Source: a bacterium
Lineage (GTDB): Bacteria; Zixibacteria; MSB-5A5; WJJR01
Length of the DNA: 64,000 nt
Reading direction: 5' to 3'
Assembly (NCBI GenBank): GCA_021813505.1
Contig: JAKAKI010000075.1
Span: 1-64,000, forward strand
A program made the position numbers and the translations under genes. This document shows positions 60,713 through 64,000 of this stretch, piece after piece. Position 1 is the first letter of the stretch. The number at the start of each line of letters is the position of its first letter. Below the pieces are notes generated by a model. It did not search any database and was not told where the DNA came from. It worked only from the letters and a program-made list of their open reading frames with translations.

Positions 60713-62229
60713 ACAAACCCTACACCGGCGGCAAGATCGACGTTTCGGTCGTGATCCCCGCCCACAACGAAGAGGCCAACGTTGGCCCGCTGCTCGAACA
60801 GTTCAACGAATTGTCTAAACGCGTACGTTTCGGATTTGAGGTCATCGTTGTCGATGACGGCTCTACCGACAGAACTCGGGCTCGGCTTGTTGATGCCCAG
60901 CGTGTCCACCGTTTCCTCCGCGTCGTTGCGGTTCCGTATCGGCGCGGACTGACCGAAGCGCTGCAGGCCGGATTCGGAATCGCACAAGGTGCGATCGTAG
61001 TCTTCTATCCCGCCGACCGGCAATTCCATCCCAACGATATCCCCAAGATGATCGACAAGGTGCGCGAGGGATACGATCTTGTGACCGGGCGGAAAATCGG
61101 CCTGTACAACAAGCGCGTTGTGTCCGGCCTGTATAGCCGCCTCTCGCGCTGGCTGTTTCCATCGATCAGCGTGACGGATCTCAATTCGGTCAAGGCGTTC
61201 CGGCGTGAAATGATCGATGTCTTCGACTACCGGCACGATTGGCACCGTTTCTGGGTGGCCATCGTAGCGGAGCAGGGATACCGCGTGGCAGAGGTCGATG
61301 TCACCCTCTACCCGCGCCCGGCAGGACGGTCAAAATTCGGCTTCTTGCGGATTCCCAGCGGCGTGCTCGACCTGATGGCGGTGAAATTCCAGTATCACAC
61401 GTTGCGCCGCCCTCTGTGGTACTTCGGAATGACCGGATCCTTCCTGCTGCTGATCGGACTACTACTGGGATTGCTCGCATTGTACCAGCGATTCGTCCTG
61501 AAGAACGCATTTCGTCCTCTGTTGTACTTGGTGATGATGCTGGGAATTTCCGGCGTCGTCTTCTTCACACTCGGTTTCCTGGCGGAAGCCGTCGCCGGCA
61601 TCAGGCAGCAGCTCGATTCACTGCGCGGACGTCCCAAGTTCCGCCTCTACCATCCGGCTCCCCCGGGAAGCACGACCGCACAGATATCGTCAGTGCCCAT
61701 CGCCGATGTCCATCCTCCTCGACGGGAGGAAGAGATAAGGCCGAGCGTACCACAGGACCGTGAGCGCGGCAGACAACGTGGTGGTCCGAGAGGACAACGG
61801 CCCCCCGAACGGCGGGGCGATTCCCACAGGAGACGCGGGCCGGATCAACGCGAGGGACGCCCGCCATTCACGCGGCCGCCGATCGCGGGTCAGCCGCCGA
61901 CGCCGGCGCCATCCGAAACTCTCTCGACAAGCGTGGATCGCGATGAGGAACTCGAAACACCAATTACGAGGTCTGTCCCGGCTACGCCCATCGCCGCACC
62001 GGATTCCGAAACGTTCGGCTTTGAGCGCCACGACCGCGCTCCGGGTTTCAGCTCACGAGAAACCGAGGCCGGAATCACAGAGGAGCCTCCTGAGACTGAC
62101 GATCGACATCGGGCCCAGTCAGAGAAACCGGACGATCCGGAACACGCACCGGTAGTTTCCGAACCATCACCGGCGCCGGCGACCGTGCCGGTCAAACGCC
62201 CACAGTATGGGCGACGCAACCGTCCGTGA
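60709..62229 (+). CDS. GT2 glycosyltransferase with two transmembrane helices and a disordered C-terminal tail
   Basis: A 506-aa protein. The N-terminal GT-A domain (about 8-240) has VSVVIPAHNEEANVGPLLEQF, EVIVVDDGSTDRTRARL and the catalytic YPADRQFHPNDIP (DxD-like). Two membrane helices (about 243-265 and 273-300: FLLLIGLLLGLLALY, LYLVMMLGISGVVFFTLGF) make it a DPM1-like polyprenyl-phosphate mannosyltransferase or similar. Residues about 325-506 are low complexity, rich in Arg/Pro/Glu (RERGRQRGGPRGQRPPERRG), and are not part of the catalytic family. ATGA overlaps at the 5' end couple it to the GT39-like gene, consistent with making its lipid-linked donor. Confidence 0.88.
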   Translation: MNKPYTGGKIDVSVVIPAHNEEANVGPLLEQFNELSKRVRFGFEVIVVDDGSTDRTRARLVDAQRVHRFLRVVAVPYRRGLTEALQAGFGIAQGAIVVFYPADRQFHPNDIPKMIDKVREGYDLVTGRKIGLYNKRVVSGLYSRLSRWLFPSISVTDLNSVKAFRREMIDVFDYRHDWHRFWVAIVAEQGYRVAEVDVTLYPRPAGRSKFGFLRIPSGVLDLMAVKFQYHTLRRPLWYFGMTGSFLLLIGLLLGLLALYQRFVLKNAFRPLLYLVMMLGISGVVFFTLGFLAEAVAGIRQQLDSLRGRPKFRLYHPAPPGSTTAQISSVPIADVHPPRREEEIRPSVPQDRERGRQRGGPRGQRPPERRGDSHRRRGPDQREGRPPFTRPPIAGQPPTPAPSETLSTSVDRDEELETPITRSVPATPIAAPDSETFGFERHDRAPGFSSRETEAGITEEPPETDDRHRAQSEKPDDPEHAPVVSEPSPAPATVPVKRPQYGRRNRP

Positions 62230-63433
62230 GGTGCTTCACGTGGCTGGCGCCGCCGAATCTGTGGATGTCCTCTATCTGACTCACAATTATCCGCGCAATC
62301 GCGGAGACTTTGCCGGGCGGTTTATTGCCAGGCTCGCGCAGCAATCGTCCGCGCGTGGCATTCGCATCGGCGTTCTCGCGCCCCATCATCCCGGCGCCGA
62401 ATTGTCCGAGGTTATGGACGGGATTGGCGTTCGGCGGTTTCGCTACGCGCCCGATGCGCGGGAGACGCTGGCCTACCGAGGCGATCTCGGCAAGCTCCAG
62501 TTGATCGGCGACCGGAGTATCGCCGCACACATGCGCTTCTTCCGATGCTTCGCGCAGACAGCCGCAGCAGAGATCACGCGATTGAAGCCGGGGGTGATCC
62601 ATGCTCATTGGTGGATTCCCGCCGGATGGGTGGCCAGGGGGCTCGACTTCAAGGGTCGTTTGATCGTCACTTTGCACGGCACCGATCTTCGCCTCCTTCA
62701 GCGCAAGCGATGGCTGCGTCCGCTCGCCGGAAGAGTGTTCGCCAGCGCGGCGGTGATCACCGTCGTGTCGAACTGGCTGGCCGGCTTTTTGCGAAACGCT
62801 TATCCGGATATTGCCGGGAAGATCCATGTCCTGCCCATGCCCCCGGATGATCAATTGTTTGTGCGCGGACCGTCCAGATCTTCTGCAGGACGGCCTCCAG
62901 TCATCGTCTCGGTCACGCGCTTCACAACCCAGAAACGCAATGATGTGCTGCTCAAGTCCCTCGCTCGCTTGAAAGGGGAGGGGCTCGCTTTCAAGGCTCG
63001 GTTGATCGGGGAGGGTCCGTTGCGCGCCCAACTGCTCGCGCAGATCGCATCGACCGGACTGGCAGACTCGGTCGAGCTTGTGGAGCCGATGCCACAATCA
63101 CAACTCGCCGGAGAGTATCAATCCGCCGATCTTGTCGTGATCACCTCCGTCGATGAGGGGTTCGGCATGGCCCTGCTCGAAGCACAATTGTGTGGCACGT
63201 TGGCGGTGGGCGTACGCTCCGGTGGATTGACTGACATCGCCGAGCATGGCCGCACGGGGCTGTTGGCCCGGCCGGATGATCCGGGGGACTTGGCCCTGGT
63301 CCTGAACGAGGCCCTGAGGAATGATGAGTTGCGCCGGACCCTGGCGGAAGCCGGGCATGCCTCGGCGATGGAGCGATTCTCATCGAGCAAGATCATCGAT
63401 CAGTTTTGCCGCTGGTACAAAGGTGGGTCATGA
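62207..63433 (+). CDS. GT4-family glycosyltransferase
   Basis: This 408-aa GT-B glycosyltransferase has the N-terminal LTHNYPRNRGDFAGRFI and IHAHWWIPAGWVA, and the C-terminal GT4 motif VVITSVDEGFGMALLEAQLCGTLAVG with ExFGxxxxE. It probably adds sugars in cytoplasmic assembly of a polysaccharide or lipid-linked glycan. The ATG at 62207 overlaps the GT2 gene by 23 bp; a later start (GTG 62231) is possible. The next gene overlaps by ATGA. Confidence 0.92.
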   Translation: MGDATVREVLHVAGAAESVDVLYLTHNYPRNRGDFAGRFIARLAQQSSARGIRIGVLAPHHPGAELSEVMDGIGVRRFRYAPDARETLAYRGDLGKLQLIGDRSIAAHMRFFRCFAQTAAAEITRLKPGVIHAHWWIPAGWVARGLDFKGRLIVTLHGTDLRLLQRKRWLRPLAGRVFASAAVITVVSNWLAGFLRNAYPDIAGKIHVLPMPPDDQLFVRGPSRSSAGRPPVIVSVTRFTTQKRNDVLLKSLARLKGEGLAFKARLIGEGPLRAQLLAQIASTGLADSVELVEPMPQSQLAGEYQSADLVVITSVDEGFGMALLEAQLCGTLAVGVRSGGLTDIAEHGRTGLLARPDDPGDLALVLNEALRNDELRRTLAEAGHASAMERFSSSKIIDQFCRWYKGGS

Positions 63434-64000
63434 CATCGCCACTGCCGGCCCAGACCGTTGTGCCCTCGGATGGCGATTTGCCACGTGCCGGTGGTTCCCC
63501 GTGGAAGCGCTGGCTCACGATCATCACAGTGGCGGTGGTGGGTTATTTCCTCGTCCGCTCCATCGTTTCGCAGTGGGATGCGGTTTCCCATTACCAATGG
63601 TCACTTAGGTGGGATTGGCTGCTGCTTTCCGCCGCACTCGTCTGGATCGATTTTGTAGTCCTGATTCTGCTGTGGCGATTTATACTCACGCGAATCGGTC
63701 AGCACACCATGCCCTTCTGGACAGCGTACCGTGTCTGGTTCTTGTCCAATTTCGGCAAATATCTTCCCGGCAAAGTTTGGACGGTCATGGGTATGGTCGT
63801 CTTGCTTAAGGCCGAAGGGTACTCTGCCGCACCGGTTTTGGTCTCTGCCATTCTCAATCAGGCCCTATCCATCCTTTCGGGGCTGGCCCTGTCGGTGATT
63901 GTGCTGGGAGCTGGAACATTCGGCAACATCCCGGTCCCCGTGCTCGCGGGGATCGCCGTTTTGCTTCTCGCCATTCTGTACCCGCCGCTCCTGCAGTGGG
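63430..64000 (+). CDS. UPF0104/lysylphosphatidylglycerol synthase-type flippase-like membrane protein (3' partial)
   Basis: This frame is open from ATG 63430 (overlapping the GT4 stop by ATGA) to the window's end and is absent from the ORF track because it has no stop codon inside the window. The 190 visible residues start with a soluble leader, then TM segments (WLTIITVAVVGYFLV, WLLLSAALVWIDFVVLILL) and the family's conserved WFLSNFGKYLPGKVWTV block, followed by more helices (VLVSAILNQALSILSGLALS). That motif is characteristic of the UPF0104/LPG_synthase_TM family, which includes flippases. In a glycosyltransferase cluster it may flip a lipid-linked glycan (inference). Confidence 0.85.
   Translation, partial: MTSPLPAQTVVPSDGDLPRAGGSPWKRWLTIITVAVVGYFLVRSIVSQWDAVSHYQWSLRWDWLLLSAALVWIDFVVLILLWRFILTRIGQHTMPFWTAYRVWFLSNFGKYLPGKVWTVMGMVVLLKAEGYSAAPVLVSAILNQALSILSGLALSVIVLGAGTFGNIPVPVLAGIAVLLLAILYPPLLQW

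Overview
This 64 kb window is a GC-rich chromosomal stretch from a diderm bacterium. It most resembles an uncultured member of the FCB superphylum, with a Zixibacteria-like lineage as my best guess. The basis is a mix of features: secreted proteins ending in dockerin-like doublets built on a DVFDVI core, a secreted protein with a type IX secretion-style NYPNPFN C-terminal module, a short RpoD-type sigma factor without region 1.1, and outer-membrane/LPS genes (LpxL-like, WaaF-like, HldA, HldC, AsmA-like). No rRNA, tRNA, CRISPR array or intact transposon was seen. The taxonomic call is inference; no marker-gene comparison could be run.

Layout. 0-5 kb: three secreted proteins (a dockerin-tailed fragment, a subtilisin-like protease with a dockerin-like tail, and a protein with a type IX-like tail). 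5-10 kb: a GH35-like glycoside hydrolase behind a strong promoter and palindromic operator, then HtrA/DegP protease and an RpoD-type sigma factor. 10-15 kb (minus strand): an operon of ECF sigma factor, DUF4097 protein and polymer-forming membrane protein, then a four-helix-bundle (IVP-like) protein and a GNAT acetyltransferase. 15-28 kb (plus strand): a 46-aa protein, M23 peptidase, a second sigma factor, then an envelope-centred run of UPF0173 hydrolase, AsmA-like protein, MA-type metallopeptidase, LpxL-like acyltransferase, WaaF-like heptosyltransferase, PfkB kinase and the TldD/TldE pair. 28-34 kb: a secreted protein of four tandem repeats, a Ser/Thr kinase-TPR protein and another dockerin-tailed protein. 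34-43 kb: DUF3467 protein, HldA, HldC, Xaa-Pro peptidase, AccB, PilT, a small zinc-ribbon protein, an exported hypothetical and AccC. 43-47 kb: gcvH, gcvPA, a thioredoxin-TPR gene and gcvPB. 47-52 kb: an accessory island with a type IIG restriction-modification protein, a two-TM protein, an IS1595 transposase remnant and a truncated RhuM gene. 52-58 kb: a fused ECF-type ABC ATPase, then pyrR-pyrB-pyrC. 57-64 kb: a polysaccharide/glycan cluster of DegT aminotransferase, GT39-like membrane protein, GT2, GT4 and a flippase-like UPF0104 protein that runs off the end (and is missing from the supplied ORF track).

How the genes fit together. Envelope construction dominates: lipid A acylation and inner-core heptose transfer (LpxL, WaaF) match the heptose-precursor genes HldA/HldC about 11 kb downstream. 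The closing glycosyltransferase cluster is translationally coupled by ATGA overlaps. Fatty-acid synthesis (AccB, AccC), glycine cleavage (GcvH, GcvPA, GcvPB) and pyrimidine synthesis (PyrR, PyrB, PyrC) are core metabolism. Three sigma factors are present, one of which (RpoD-type) lacks an orthodox start codon.

Most notable signals: the missing RpoD start; one ~190-aa secreted domain attached to two different C-terminal sorting modules; dispersed palindromic repeats, including copies apparently sitting in frame inside two coding regions; a candidate leaderless gene beside the restriction-modification gene; a possibly transcribed, unannotated 300-bp leader downstream of pilT; and a tandem-repeat secreted protein of unknown family.
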